Shown piece by piece: positions 30,735-40,161 of a stretch of DNA of 42,638 bases. The notes beneath the pieces are model-generated. The model saw only the letters and a list, made by a program, of their open reading frames with translations, was not told the DNA's origin and made no database searches. How positions within the stretch are numbered: the stretch's first letter is position 1; each line of letters opens with the position of its first letter. The stretch is from Cohnella lubricantis (GTDB taxonomy: Bacteria > Bacillota > Bacilli > Paenibacillales > Paenibacillaceae): NCBI RefSeq assembly GCF_014212015.1, contig NZ_JACJVN010000017.1, positions 1-42,638 on the forward strand, in the 5' to 3' direction. Position numbers and translations under genes: made by a program.

Positions 30735-31454
30735 ATGAACCAACCGTTTAAGAGACGCCTTAACCAAATCGGCATGCCGTTTGGTTTCCTCCAGATGTTC
30801 GCCGGTGATCCACCTGGAGGCGGCGGTGGCGGGAGCGATCCTGTCACATTTACCGAGGAACAGGTCAAGGAACGCGAGAAGGCGGCGGCAACAACTGCTG
30901 CAGAGAAAGCAGTGAAAGATCGCTTTGGAGACCTCGCAGGAATGGATCTGAAGGATTTGAAGAGGGCCGTCGCACTCATGAAAAAAGCCGACGAGGAAGC
31001 GGCTGCTGCGGCTTCGAAGTCCAAGTCGAAAGGCAAGGATGATGAAGATGCGCTTACGATGGAAGACGTCGAGAAGCGCGCCAAGGAGCTGCTCGAAGCC
31101 AGCCAGAAAGAACAGGCGGAAGCGACGTTCAAGCGCTTGCTCCGCGCCGAGGTTAAGGTTTTGGCGAATGAACTCGGGTTCGCCGATTGGGAGGACGCCG
31201 CGGCTCTCGCTGATCTGTCGAAGGTCAAGGAGAACGACAAAGGCGAACTCGAAGGCGTCAAGGAAGCGTTGCAGGAACTGCTCAAGAAGAAGCCGCATCT
31301 GGGGAAGTCCAAGGGAAACGGCTCTTTTGGCGCAGACGTTCGCGGCGGTGGATCCCATGACGATAAGAAGAAGTCTCTCGAGAAATTCGCCAATCTGGCA
31401 AAACAAGAAGGCACCCATGCGGCCGCACCCAATGACCCGTGGGCAAGCAAATAA
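30735..31454 (+). CDS. Capsid scaffolding protein
   Basis: 239 aa, highly charged and helical (FTEEQVKEREKAAATTAAEK, then MEDVEKRAKELLEASQKEQA), with a glycine-rich stretch near residue 30 and a C-terminal region (KSLEKFANLAKQEGTH) likely to bind capsid protein. The position before decoration and capsid genes and the composition match Firmicute phage scaffolds. It guides procapsid assembly and is then lost. Confidence 0.8.
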   Translation: MNQPFKRRLNQIGMPFGFLQMFAGDPPGGGGGGSDPVTFTEEQVKEREKAAATTAAEKAVKDRFGDLAGMDLKDLKRAVALMKKADEEAAAAASKSKSKGKDDEDALTMEDVEKRAKELLEASQKEQAEATFKRLLRAEVKVLANELGFADWEDAAALADLSKVKENDKGELEGVKEALQELLKKKPHLGKSKGNGSFGADVRGGGSHDDKKKSLEKFANLAKQEGTHAAAPNDPWASK

Positions 31455-31468
31455 GGAGGGTATGAAGC

Positions 31469-31846
31469 ATGAATCTTCAACCGAAACCCCTATTCGAGGT
31501 ACAGGATGACTACGAAATCCTTTCCTCGCATGAAGTCGTGCGTGAAGTTACGAACGGCATCACGATCGATTCTGCGGCTGTTGCAGCCGATGCCAACGGC
31601 GACAAGATCATTAAGAAGGGCATGCCGATGGCGAAGGTGACCGCAAGCGGCAAGTACGTGCCGTACAATGCTGCTGGCAACGATGGCAGCCAGAACCCGA
31701 CCGTCATCTTGAAGCGGACCATCAACGTCAAGGACGGCGACGCGGTTGTCGGCGGCTACGAGGTCGCCAAGATCATCGCCGCACGCGTCCCGGTCACCGT
31801 CGATGCCGCGCTCAAGGGCAAGATGCCGAATATCGTCTTTGCCTAA
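31469..31846 (+). CDS. Head decoration protein
   Basis: A 125-aa beta-rich protein (EVTNGITIDSAAVAADANGD, then KIIKKGMPMAKVTASGKYVP and VAKIIAARVPVTVDAALKG). This is the pattern of phage lambda gpD-like decoration proteins in Firmicute phages (a loading-value statement, then hG..V..g.v....p), and it lies between scaffold and capsid genes. It would trimerise on the mature shell. GGAGGG precedes the ATG. Confidence 0.78.
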   Translation: MNLQPKPLFEVQDDYEILSSHEVVREVTNGITIDSAAVAADANGDKIIKKGMPMAKVTASGKYVPYNAAGNDGSQNPTVILKRTINVKDGDAVVGGYEVAKIIAARVPVTVDAALKGKMPNIVFA

Positions 31847-31886
31847 TCCTTGATCCATTTCAAACCGAAAGGGCTGAAGAACCAAT

Positions 31887-32969
31887 ATGAACGAACTCCA
31901 ACTGCTTGAAGAAGCGTTGTCGGGAGAAGAACTCCTGACGTATGCGTCGAACCTCACCGTCCCGAACGACTACCTGCAGAACGTTCTGTTCCCGGCGCGT
32001 CAAACGGACGAGTTGACGGTCGATGTTATCAAGTCCTCGTCTCGCCTGCCGGTTATGGCGCAGATCGCCGAGCTCGGCACCGAGACGCGGTACGGTTCCC
32101 GCGAAGGTGTGAAGGGCGATCGGGTGGAAATCCCGAAGATCCAGCGCGGCCGCTGGATGGATGAGAAGCTCATTCGCCTGCTGTTGATGGCCGGCCAGAA
32201 CCTCGGCCTGCGTAAGCAGGAGGTACAGCAGATCGTCCGGGAGCAACTCGACGATTCGAAGTATGCAGTCAACTCCATCCTCGCCCGGCGTGAGTGGATT
32301 GCCATGCAGGCGGCTTCGACTGGCGTCGTGTCCTATTCTGAAGGCGACGTTAAGCTGTCCGTCGACTACGGCTTCACTGCCGACCAAAAACCGGTTCTGA
32401 CTGGCACGGATTTGTGGTCGGACACGGTCAACTCGACGCCGCTTGCGGACATCCAGGCTTGGTTCCAATACCAAGCGGATCGCGGCGTGAAGCTGACGCG
32501 TGCTCTGACCACGCAGGCAGTCGTCTCGCTACTCTTGCAGAACCTGTCCATCCGCAAGGCCTACTTCGGCGACCCGAGCGGCACAGCGAATCCGCCGCAG
32601 CTCAACAAGGCGCAACTCGACGCTGTCACTGATTCTCTCGGTCTGCCGCGTATCGTCGCATACGACACGCAGGCGCGCGTTGAGAACGATGCGCTGTCTG
32701 GTGGAAAGCTGGCGTTCAGCAACGTCCGCATGGCTGCTCCTGATCGCTTTGTGATGTTGCCTGACGGTCCGCTGGGTAACTACCTGTGGGCGACGACCAC
32801 GGAGGAACTCATGGGCGGCTATGACGGCGTTGGCTCAGGCGAGAACGGCATCTTCGTCTTCCGCGACGTGCCGAACAAACATCCGTTGCGCGTGCGCACG
32901 GTGGGCGTCAACCTGGCGTTCCCGGTCTTCCCGTATGCCGACAGCGTCATGACCGCGAAGGTCATCTAA
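31887..32969 (+). CDS. Major capsid protein (gpE family)
   Basis: 360 aa of the lambda gpE-like/HK97-fold capsid family: YLQNVLFPARQTDELTVDVI, then ETRYGSREGVKGDRVEIPKI, and a late block RVRTVGVNLAFPVFPYADSV. It is followed by an intrinsic terminator. AAGGGCTGAAGAACCAAT before the ATG contains a modest ribosome binding site. Confidence 0.93.
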   Translation: MNELQLLEEALSGEELLTYASNLTVPNDYLQNVLFPARQTDELTVDVIKSSSRLPVMAQIAELGTETRYGSREGVKGDRVEIPKIQRGRWMDEKLIRLLLMAGQNLGLRKQEVQQIVREQLDDSKYAVNSILARREWIAMQAASTGVVSYSEGDVKLSVDYGFTADQKPVLTGTDLWSDTVNSTPLADIQAWFQYQADRGVKLTRALTTQAVVSLLLQNLSIRKAYFGDPSGTANPPQLNKAQLDAVTDSLGLPRIVAYDTQARVENDALSGGKLAFSNVRMAAPDRFVMLPDGPLGNYLWATTTEELMGGYDGVGSGENGIFVFRDVPNKHPLRVRTVGVNLAFPVFPYADSVMTAKVI

Positions 32970-32984
32970 CCATTATCTAAGAGG

Positions 32985-33006
32985 GAGCGCCTCCGGGCGC
33001 TCTTTC
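32985..33006 (+). terminator. Intrinsic terminator after the capsid gene
   Basis: GAGCGCC-TCCG-GGCGCTC hairpin followed by TTTCTC. It likely gives high capsid mRNA relative to the connector genes downstream. Confidence 0.75.
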
Positions 33007-33028
33007 TCATTAAGAAAGGGTGAGCAAA

Positions 33029-33355
33029 ATGAAAGTCAAGATTACAGCGGTAACCAAGGTCAACGGCTCGTGGAAGGGCCCCGGCGCCGAAGTCGACGTT
33101 GACGAGAAGCTCGGTGAAGAACTGATCGAGAAGCGCGTCGGCGTTGAGATCGAGAAGTCCGCGGCGGAGAAGGAAGCCGAGGAGAAGGCGGCAGCAGAGG
33201 CTAAAGCTGCGGCAAAGGCCGCCAAGGAAGCCGAGAAAGCCGAGAAGGAACTCAAGTCTCTCCGCAAGAAGGCGGCCGAACTCGGTATCGAAGGCGCCGA
33301 CGAGAAGGATGCCGAAACGCTGACCGCGGAGATTGCTGCCAAAGAGCAAAAGTAG
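33029..33355 (+). CDS. Small head-region protein with Ala/Lys-rich coiled tail
   Basis: 108 aa. The first 40 residues (MKVKITAVTKVNGSWKGPGA, then EVDVDEKLGEELIEKRVGVE) form a small domain typical of the DUF7210-like phage protein found after capsid genes. The rest is an Ala/Lys/Glu coiled coil ending in a SAP-like LRKKAAELGIEG. The chosen ATG has AAAGGG 8 nt upstream. The role is probably structural but undefined. Confidence 0.7.
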   Translation: MKVKITAVTKVNGSWKGPGAEVDVDEKLGEELIEKRVGVEIEKSAAEKEAEEKAAAEAKAAAKAAKEAEKAEKELKSLRKKAAELGIEGADEKDAETLTAEIAAKEQK

Positions 33356-33365
33356 GTGACCGCCG

Positions 33366-33752
33366 ATGGACCGCCAAGAAGTAGCGGACTGGATTGCGGA
33401 CAATCTCCTTGACTCTGACGCGTGGGACCGGGCAAACGAACAAAAGCAGGCAGTTGCTGTAAAGCAGGCTGAGCGCAATCTGGCCCGTTGGTATCCAGCA
33501 GCTGCCCTTGATGTCTCGCTAATTGCCTACCAGGCAGTATGGGAACTGCAAGGCGTCGACCCGGCGCTCAAGTTCCAGCGGCACAACGTCAAGACGATCA
33601 CCGACAACGGCGAGTCCATCTCGTACAAAGACGGTGTCCGCGATAGCGTTGCGCCTGACGTGCGCCAACTGCTTGGGGCTACTGCTGACGAGATCGCATC
33701 GGGAGAGGCTGAGAACGGCTCTACGCCTCTCTACGGCGGTGTTCTTTTATGA
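33366..33752 (+). CDS. Head-tail connector (adaptor) protein
   Basis: A 128-aa helical protein (VADWIADNLLDSDAWDRANE, then AERNLARWYPAAALDVSLIA) in the position of SPP1 gp15. The adaptor ring attaches below the portal. The fold is inferred from position and helical layout more than motif. It overlaps the next gene by four bases. Confidence 0.7.
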   Translation: MDRQEVADWIADNLLDSDAWDRANEQKQAVAVKQAERNLARWYPAAALDVSLIAYQAVWELQGVDPALKFQRHNVKTITDNGESISYKDGVRDSVAPDVRQLLGATADEIASGEAENGSTPLYGGVLL

Positions 33753-34081
33753 GCATCTTCGGTTACCCGGCGAAAGTGACTCATTATCACTCCGAAGTGG
33801 ATGATTGGGGCCGGCCGCTTCCACCGACCGCCACCGAGAAGCGAGCAAAGGTCGTTGAGGAACAGCGCCTCATCAAGAATGCCAAGGGCGAGGACGTGCA
33901 GATCGCGTATGCGATTTCTCTCGAGGGCGTCAATGCTGTCGGATTCGACGATTACATCGAGTACGTCAACGCGCTTGGCATCACCATCCGCTGCGAAGTC
34001 GCTCATATCGAAGTCCGGAAAAACCTCGGGACCGACGATGTGAAGGAGGTTGTCGTCTATGGCCGGCCGCAAAATATTTAG
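33749..34081 (+). CDS. Head closure/stopper protein
   Basis: A 110-aa beta-rich protein (HYHSEVDDWGRPLPPTATEK, then KGEDVQIAYAISLEGVNAVG) in the position of SPP1 gp16. The stopper ring closes the channel after packaging. Assignment rests on order and size. It overlaps both neighbours. Confidence 0.7.
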   Translation: MSIFGYPAKVTHYHSEVDDWGRPLPPTATEKRAKVVEEQRLIKNAKGEDVQIAYAISLEGVNAVGFDDYIEYVNALGITIRCEVAHIEVRKNLGTDDVKEVVVYGRPQNI

Positions 34082-34511
34082 CTTCGGACTTGAAGGTATT
34101 GAGGCGATGGTCGGCGCGCTAGATCAGATCGACGAACACATCGAGCGACGTATCGACGAGGTGCTGACGAAGCTCGCGTTGAAGGTAGCGCACGACGCCA
34201 AGCGTCTTGCTCCGATCGATTCCGGCGACCTCGAGGCGGCGATCAACGTCGGCGAAGTTAAGAAACTCATCGGTATGACGTATATCGACATCGGGACAAG
34301 CCCAGAGGTTGATCAATACGCTGTCGTGCAGCATGAGGGTTTCCGGCACACGTCGAACGGCTCCATCGTCGAGATGAAGCCTGGCGAGAAGACGCTGAGC
34401 AAAGGATCATATAACGGATACTTGCCGGGCAAGAAGTTTCTCGAGAACGCTTTGAAGATGAACGAGAATCTCATCATCGAAGAGTTGTCGAAGGTACTGG
34501 GGGTGGCGTAA
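34059..34511 (+). CDS. HK97 gp10-like tail completion protein
   Basis: 150 aa with the gp10 pattern: a helical start (GIEAMVGALDQIDEHIERRI), KVAHDAKRLAPIDSGDLEAA (the typical A.r.aPvdtG.L..s motif), then YAVVQHEGFRH and a C-terminal FLENAL. ATG is chosen with AAGGAGGT 10 nt upstream. It joins tail to head. Confidence 0.85.
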   Translation: MAGRKIFSFGLEGIEAMVGALDQIDEHIERRIDEVLTKLALKVAHDAKRLAPIDSGDLEAAINVGEVKKLIGMTYIDIGTSPEVDQYAVVQHEGFRHTSNGSIVEMKPGEKTLSKGSYNGYLPGKKFLENALKMNENLIIEELSKVLGVA

Positions 34512-34916
34512 ATGTTGGCAAGCGAGCTGATTGAATACCTGACCGCGGCCGGCTACACCGTCTACCCGGACCCGAACTTCATCCCGGCTGATCTGCCTGA
34601 GACGAAACTGCCTTGCTTATTCGTATTTGGCACCGGTAGCTTCGAACCGCATGCCTACGTACCGACCGAGCGCCCAACGTTCCAAGTCATCGTCAAAGGC
34701 AAGTCCTACAAGACGCTGCCGGCGAACATGGCCGCAACCGAAGCGCTCGCGAAGGGACTCATCAAACATCTGCATCGCCGGGCGAACTACGAGGTTGGCG
34801 AGACGCGTGTGTTCTCGAGCCTCGCGCAGCAGTCGTCGCCGATTCCTCTCGGTCAGGACGATGCGGATCATCCCATGTTTTCAACCAATTTCCTGTTCTA
34901 CACGAAGGAGGCTTAA
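34512..34916 (+). CDS. Tail terminator protein
   Basis: A 134-aa protein in the SPP1 gp17 position just before the tail tube gene: LIEYLTAAGYTVYPDPNFIP, then RPTFQVIVKGKSYKTLPANM and a C-terminal NFLFYTKEA. It caps the tail tube and joins it to the connector. Its ATG follows the previous stop directly. Confidence 0.75.
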   Translation: MLASELIEYLTAAGYTVYPDPNFIPADLPETKLPCLFVFGTGSFEPHAYVPTERPTFQVIVKGKSYKTLPANMAATEALAKGLIKHLHRRANYEVGETRVFSSLAQQSSPIPLGQDDADHPMFSTNFLFYTKEA

Positions 34917-34919
34917 ACG

Positions 34920-35483
34920 ATGAGTGAAATCGTTGATAAGATTTTCGCAGGCCCCGGCATCTTTATCTGGGGCGTCGACGAGACTGGTGCTAACGAAACG
35001 GATGCCGTCACAGTCGATCTGACGCAGGGTGGTATTACATTCACCACGACCACTTCCTACTTCGAGCCCAAAGTAGACCAATTTGGTGATGCGCCGGTCA
35101 AGTCGGTCATTACCAGCATCGTGGGCGCCGTCACATTCGATACTCCGGACATGGACTTCGAAAAGGTCGTGAAATTCAACCCGAACGCCGACAAGATCAC
35201 GGATGCCACGACGACGACGAAGGTGAAGTACGAAGTCTCCGGTCTGGCCGGTCAAGAATTGCCTCGTAAGCGCGCGGTCATCAAGCCGCTTGGCGTATCG
35301 GACCCGAGCCGCTTCATCTACATCGAAGCCTGCGCGGTCAAATTCGATCTGAACGCTGGCTTCAAAAACGACGACAACCTGAAGCAGTCGATCTCGGCCG
35401 CTGCCTATCCTAGCACCGACCCGGATCACTACGGCTTGCTCTACACTTGGGGGGACATCTCCGCCGCGGCAGCAGCAAGTTAA
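34920..35483 (+). CDS. Major tail (tube) protein
   Basis: 187 aa, beta-rich with a low-complexity Ala end: FIWGVDETGANETDAVTVDL, then STDPDHYGLLYTWGDISAAA. Position between tail terminator and tail chaperones and the lambda/SPP1-like beta composition support the tail tube role. AAGGAGG precedes the ATG. Confidence 0.82.
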   Translation: MSEIVDKIFAGPGIFIWGVDETGANETDAVTVDLTQGGITFTTTTSYFEPKVDQFGDAPVKSVITSIVGAVTFDTPDMDFEKVVKFNPNADKITDATTTTKVKYEVSGLAGQELPRKRAVIKPLGVSDPSRFIYIEACAVKFDLNAGFKNDDNLKQSISAAAYPSTDPDHYGLLYTWGDISAAAAAS

Positions 35484-35501
35484 TCAACACCGCACGACAG
35501 C

Positions 35502-35527
35502 AGAGGGGGCTTCGGCCCTCTCTTATT
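35502..35527 (+). terminator. Weak intrinsic terminator after the tail tube gene
   Basis: AGAGGGGGC-TTCG-GCCCTCTCT forms a 9-bp stem with one G-U and a UUCG-type loop, followed by TTATTC. Its short T-run suggests partial termination, consistent with much greater need for tube protein than for downstream products. Confidence 0.6.
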
Positions 35528-35553
35528 CATTCCATCCCATAGGGGGAATCAAG

Positions 35554-35961
35554 GTGCTGAACCTTTTGAAGAAAGACCGAGTCCAACTCGGCAACAAGAA
35601 AGTCGAAGTCCCGAAGCTGACGCGCACGCGCCTTAAGAAACTGACCGATCATATCGGCACCATTGGCGACTTCCTCGTCAAGCTATTCCTGACTCCCGAA
35701 CAAGATCGCGCGGTGTTCATCGTGGCCGCCGCTGACGTGACGATAGATGAGATTTACGAACTGACCTCGCTGCTGAGCGACCTCCCGATCGAGTACCTTG
35801 ACGAGCACGCCAGCCTTGTCGAGTGCACCGAGTTCCTGCGGCTTACGTGGGAGAAAAACGACATTAATTCCGCTCTGGGAAACTTAAACGGCCTGATTCC
35901 TCCGATGGCTCAGCAGTTCGTTCAGAGCATTCTCAAGCGGATGGAACAGGCCAAAGGATAA
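35554..35961 (+). CDS. Tail assembly chaperone, short form
   Basis: 135 aa (gpG analogue). The sequence VEVPKLTRTRLKKLTDHIGT, then IDEIYELTSLLSDLPIEYLD and PPMAQQFVQSILKRMEQ is typical of tail assembly chaperones before the tape measure gene. GTG start, with AGGGGGAATCAAG upstream. A canonical slippery heptamer G-GGA-AAC (35877-35883) lies near the end of the frame. Confidence 0.82.
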   Translation: MLNLLKKDRVQLGNKKVEVPKLTRTRLKKLTDHIGTIGDFLVKLFLTPEQDRAVFIVAAADVTIDEIYELTSLLSDLPIEYLDEHASLVECTEFLRLTWEKNDINSALGNLNGLIPPMAQQFVQSILKRMEQAKG

Positions 35962-36257
35962 CGGCAGACGAGTTTGTTTTGCGTTGCTGCATTGTTCTTG
36001 GCAAGACGCAGCACGAGATTGAGAGCGAGTACGCTTGGATCGATTTGCCGCAGTTGCTGCATCTCACCGGCGAGCGCCGGGCGCGAGAGTTGATCGAGAA
36101 TATCCAAGTATCGTCGTTCCCTCATTACACCGAGGAGACGCGCAAAGATATTTTAAAAGGTCTACAGGCGAAGATGCCGAAGCTGGCTAAGGAGCCGCCG
36201 AAGTCGGCAGAAGATCAGTATCAAGCGCTGCTCGCGCGGATGAAGGTGGGTGGTTAG
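35883..36257 (+). CDS. Tail assembly chaperone extension, reached by -1 frameshift
   Basis: The -1 frame encodes ITADEFVLRCCIVLGKTQHE and EIESEYAWIDLPQLLHLTGE and ends just before the tape measure gene. This is the usual 'T' extension of the chaperone pair. It is open from 35868, has no start codon with a ribosome binding site, and lies in the -1 frame relative to the short form. Frameshifting at G-GGA-AAC would fuse the two. The coordinates start at the first new codon after that slip; a later slip near the short form's stop cannot be excluded. Confidence 0.72.
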   Translation, partial: LKRPDSSDGSAVRSEHSQADGTGQRITADEFVLRCCIVLGKTQHEIESEYAWIDLPQLLHLTGERRARELIENIQVSSFPHYTEETRKDILKGLQAKMPKLAKEPPKSAEDQYQALLARMKVGG

Positions 36258-39200
36258 ATGGGAACTCAAATCGGGGAACTTAGGGCGCGCATGATCGCTG
36301 AAGCTTCGCAAATGAAGTCGGAGATTGCAGAAGTTAAGAAGGGCATAACTGGACTGGGAGAAGAGGGACAGAAGACATCAAAGGCATTTGATACGATGAG
36401 TTCGTCGTTGGGGCAGATCGCCCAAAACACGAGTGCATTGAAGTCGATCGACGAGCAACTTAAGAAACTTGATCCATCCAAGGTAGAGAAGGGCCTCGAC
36501 GCAATCGTCGCTGAACTCCAGAAAATGGGGCAGGCGAGCAAGCAAGCCGAAAAGGTCGGAGACGAGCTGAAGGACACCGGCACGGCTGCCAAACAAGCTG
36601 AAGCGAGCTTCGAAGGTCTTAATGCAGCATTGGGACAACTCGGTATCGACGCGAAGAAGATAGATGCGATAAACACCGAGATTCGTAAGGCGAACCCTAA
36701 AATCCTTGAGAAGCAGTTGCAAGCAGTACGGGATCAACTCCGCGGGATCGGGTTGGATGCCAAGCAAATCGAGCAGATCGAGAAGGAACTGAAAGAGACG
36801 GACAAGTCGACGAGGCAGGCGAAGGGGTCTATGGAAGGTCTTGGCTCTGCCGTGGCCGCTGTAGGTGCCGGAGCTACCTTCGTAAAGCTGACAGCCACCA
36901 TTAAGTCTCTCGCTGACGAAGCACAGCAGCTCTCGATGGCGTATTCCGGTCTGTCCGCGGTGTCAAAGTCCCTTAACGTTGACGTCGAGAAGTCAGCGGA
37001 TCTTGCAGACGAGCTCGCCGATCGGTGGGGTCTGAGTCGTACGGAGATGGCTAACACGGTCAAGACATACCTTGCGGCCGGCATGACACTCGACCAAACG
37101 CGGGAGATCATGATTGCAACGGCTGACGCCGCGGCGTATAACCGGCAAGCAAACCTCTCTTGGGGCGAAGCGATCAACCAGGTTGCTCAAGGCATTAAGA
37201 TGGGCAACTCCGACCTAACGGACGCTGCCGGCATCACGACGAACCTCTCGGTTATGTATGATCGTTATGCACAGACGATCGGAAAGTCGGCAGCGAATCT
37301 CACCGAGGCGGAGAAGATCCAAGCCGCCTACAATGGCATGCTGCAGGAAGGCGCTATGTTCGCAGGGAACGCGGACGATGCGATGACTGGCTATACCGGC
37401 ACTCAAGCCACCTTTAACCAGACGCTCCAAGAGGCGCGGATTGAACTTGGCGAAGACTTCTTGCCGGTCCTGCAGGAACTGCTCGATACAGTGACACCGC
37501 TTATCCGAGAGTTCGCTTCATTCGCGGATGGGAATGAGGAAGTTGTCGCTGGTATCGCAGCAGCGTCCGTTGCCGTTATGGGATTTATTGCGCTTATTGG
37601 TGCGCTGTCTACCGCGTTCCTCGTCTTGAACACAGCTATGGGCGGGATTGGTGTTATCCTGACTTTAATCGGCGCCGCGGCGGCAGGAATCACTGCTTAT
37701 TCCCTAGCAGCAGATGCAGCAGCTGAGTCTGTGTGGAAGTTCGCACAGAACCAAGACGAGTTGAATAAGAAGCTTGCCGAGTCGCCTCTATCCAGATCGA
37801 CAGACGATGTAAAGAAGCTGCAAGATGATATTGATACACTCAATAAAAAGCTCGAAGAGCAGAAGAATCTCCAAGACCAGATCAGCAAGCTAAATGATCA
37901 GCGCAATCAACTTGTCATTTCGAATGGTTCCAATGGAGAAGTTTACAAACTGTATCGCCAAATCTCTGATCTGAAGAGCAATCTCTCTGATGTGGATGAT
38001 CAGTTGTCTCAATTAGGAATCAAGACGCCCGACGATGCTGCCAAGCGCCTGAAGGAGTTAAATGATCAGCTTGAAGCCTCTATTCCAGCGCTAGTAAAGT
38101 TGGAAGAAGCAAATCTTCGAGATACAGCGGCTCAGGTAAAGCACATTGATTCGGTCGCGAAGCTTAAAGATCAATACGAGCAGTTGGACAAGCAAACGAA
38201 GCTGACAACCGAGCAAAAGGCTGAATTAGCGAACATCGTGAAACAACTGACACAGGAATATCCGGGGTTACAGTCGGAGTTGGACGAAGAGGGCCGTTGG
38301 CACATCCGCAACACGGACCTGATTAATGATTTGATCCAAGCCGAAAGAGATTCTGTGGCTGAGACAGCGGATGCAGCGAAGAAGCGTCTTGAAACATGGA
38401 AGTCGGAGACTGAAGCGAAGCTCAAACTTGCGAAGGCGCAGGTTAAAGCCCTTATGTCTGCAGCTGGTGTCGACCTGGAGGATACCGAAATTGGCAGCAA
38501 ACTCCCGAGTGGTCTTGCAAAGGGGTTGGACTTTGCCGGCGACCTTGCAATGCGGGCTGTGGCCGAAAAAGCGCAGTCTAACGTCAATGACTATCAGTTG
38601 CTGATTAACCAGATCGAGCAAGACATCCAGAACATCACAAGTGGTGCCTTTGACAAGTTCGGCGGAGCCGATGGCGGTGCAGGAGGTGGCACTGGAAGTG
38701 GTGGAACCAGCAAAACTGTCGCTGACATCCAGCAAGAGCAGTATCAGGCTGCACTTAAATTCTTGCAGTACAAGAAAGACCTCAACCAGGTTAGTGAGCA
38801 GCAAGAGATGGACTACCTGAACCGGATGCAGACGAAGTACAAGAACAACGCCGACATCCGTCAAGACCTCGAAGTCAAGGTGTATCAGTTGCAGCAGCAG
38901 ATGAATCAAGAGTCGTTTGAAGCCTCCGAGGAATGGATTGAGCAGGAAGAACGTCGGATGACGCTCGCTGGCAAGAACGAGGATGAGATCACACAAATGA
39001 AGCTCGACGCTTGGACACGAGTTCGCAGTCGTTACGCAAAGGACACCGACTACTACAAGCAGGCCGACACCGAGGTCTATAACCTCAAGGTCGACCTGAT
39101 CAAAGCCGCTCAACAAGTGCAAGAAGCGGCGGCTAAGCAGCAGGAGCAAGACGTCGATGATCTGTTAAAATCGACGACTGACGCGATCAAGAAACAAAAG

Positions 39201-40160
39201 CAGGCGCAGTTGGACGCGATCGATGAACAACGCAAGGCGATCGAGGATTATTACGATGCCCAACAGGCGTTGATCGACCAAGGCGAGCGACAACGACAAC
39301 GAGACGCGCTGAACGCAGAGCGGGCGAAGTACGCCAATGCGACGTCGGAAGCCGGCAAGAAGCATCTGCAGGAGCTCGATGAGCAGCTGCGGCAGATGGA
39401 CCTCGACGACCAGAAGGATGCTCTTGCCAAAGAGCGTGACCAGAAGCTCGCTTCGCTCGATCGGCAGAAAGATGATATCGAGGCATGGTATGACGAGCTC
39501 GAGAGCATCATCGATGATTACAAGGGCGATGCTATCAAGATATATCAAGCACTCGAAGATGATCGATTCAAGGCGTTCACAACCACCAACAGTAAGATTC
39601 GCGCCGAGTTAGAGAAGCTCGCGGCGGATTATGCGAACATCATGGGCGGGACGGGAGCGGCGGCGTCTTCCAGCGGCGCGGCGCAGACTTCTGGTTCTTC
39701 TAGCGCCTCCGTTGTTGCGCAGATGCAGGCGAACAGCATCGCTTGGCGGAACGCGACCACTGATGCCGAGAAGGCATCGTATGCGGCGGCCAACGAGCAG
39801 CTTGGGGCGTCGATCGGTGCGCACAAGAACAGCGCAACCGGAAAGTGGTACGATTCCAACGGCATGCCTTTATTCCACGGAGGCCGCGACGGCGTGACGG
39901 GACTCAACTTCCGCTCGCCTGACCAACTGATGCCGGACGAAATCACAGCAATCCTGCGCGACACGGAGTATGTATTTACGCCAGAGCAATTGAAAAGCCT
40001 TGTCAACGCTAGCGGTTCGACCGCAACCATCCACATTGAGAAGATCATGGAAGTGAACGACCCGGTGTTCGAGGACGGCATCGATCTTCGGACGTTCGGG
40101 CGCGAGACAGGCGACACCGCTGCGGAAATTCTACGCAAGAACATCACGGGGGGTGGTTGA
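36258..40160 (+). CDS. Tail tape measure protein
   Basis: 1300 aa, mainly helical. An N-terminal coiled region (about 1-190, with internal similarity around SLGQIAQNTSALKSIDEQLK and ALGQLGIDAKKIDAINTEIR) is followed by a TMP core (about 200-420) and a hydrophobic stretch (about 428-485). Two long coiled coils (about 500-690 and 820-1120) precede a Ser/Ala-rich linker and a C-terminal domain. At about 1.5 angstroms per residue the tail would be near 195 nm. The gene has 4 to 5 times the size of its neighbours, directly after the chaperones. GGTGGGTGG precedes the ATG. Confidence 0.95.
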   Translation: MGTQIGELRARMIAEASQMKSEIAEVKKGITGLGEEGQKTSKAFDTMSSSLGQIAQNTSALKSIDEQLKKLDPSKVEKGLDAIVAELQKMGQASKQAEKVGDELKDTGTAAKQAEASFEGLNAALGQLGIDAKKIDAINTEIRKANPKILEKQLQAVRDQLRGIGLDAKQIEQIEKELKETDKSTRQAKGSMEGLGSAVAAVGAGATFVKLTATIKSLADEAQQLSMAYSGLSAVSKSLNVDVEKSADLADELADRWGLSRTEMANTVKTYLAAGMTLDQTREIMIATADAAAYNRQANLSWGEAINQVAQGIKMGNSDLTDAAGITTNLSVMYDRYAQTIGKSAANLTEAEKIQAAYNGMLQEGAMFAGNADDAMTGYTGTQATFNQTLQEARIELGEDFLPVLQELLDTVTPLIREFASFADGNEEVVAGIAAASVAVMGFIALIGALSTAFLVLNTAMGGIGVILTLIGAAAAGITAYSLAADAAAESVWKFAQNQDELNKKLAESPLSRSTDDVKKLQDDIDTLNKKLEEQKNLQDQISKLNDQRNQLVISNGSNGEVYKLYRQISDLKSNLSDVDDQLSQLGIKTPDDAAKRLKELNDQLEASIPALVKLEEANLRDTAAQVKHIDSVAKLKDQYEQLDKQTKLTTEQKAELANIVKQLTQEYPGLQSELDEEGRWHIRNTDLINDLIQAERDSVAETADAAKKRLETWKSETEAKLKLAKAQVKALMSAAGVDLEDTEIGSKLPSGLAKGLDFAGDLAMRAVAEKAQSNVNDYQLLINQIEQDIQNITSGAFDKFGGADGGAGGGTGSGGTSKTVADIQQEQYQAALKFLQYKKDLNQVSEQQEMDYLNRMQTKYKNNADIRQDLEVKVYQLQQQMNQESFEASEEWIEQEERRMTLAGKNEDEITQMKLDAWTRVRSRYAKDTDYYKQADTEVYNLKVDLIKAAQQVQEAAAKQQEQDVDDLLKSTTDAIKKQKQAQLDAIDEQRKAIEDYYDAQQALIDQGERQRQRDALNAERAKYANATSEAGKKHLQELDEQLRQMDLDDQKDALAKERDQKLASLDRQKDDIEAWYDELESIIDDYKGDAIKIYQALEDDRFKAFTTTNSKIRAELEKLAADYANIMGGTGAAASSSGAAQTSGSSSASVVAQMQANSIAWRNATTDAEKASYAAANEQLGASIGAHKNSATGKWYDSNGMPLFHGGRDGVTGLNFRSPDQLMPDEITAILRDTEYVFTPEQLKSLVNASGSTATIHIEKIMEVNDPVFEDGIDLRTFGRETGDTAAEILRKNITGGG

Positions 40161-40161
40161 T

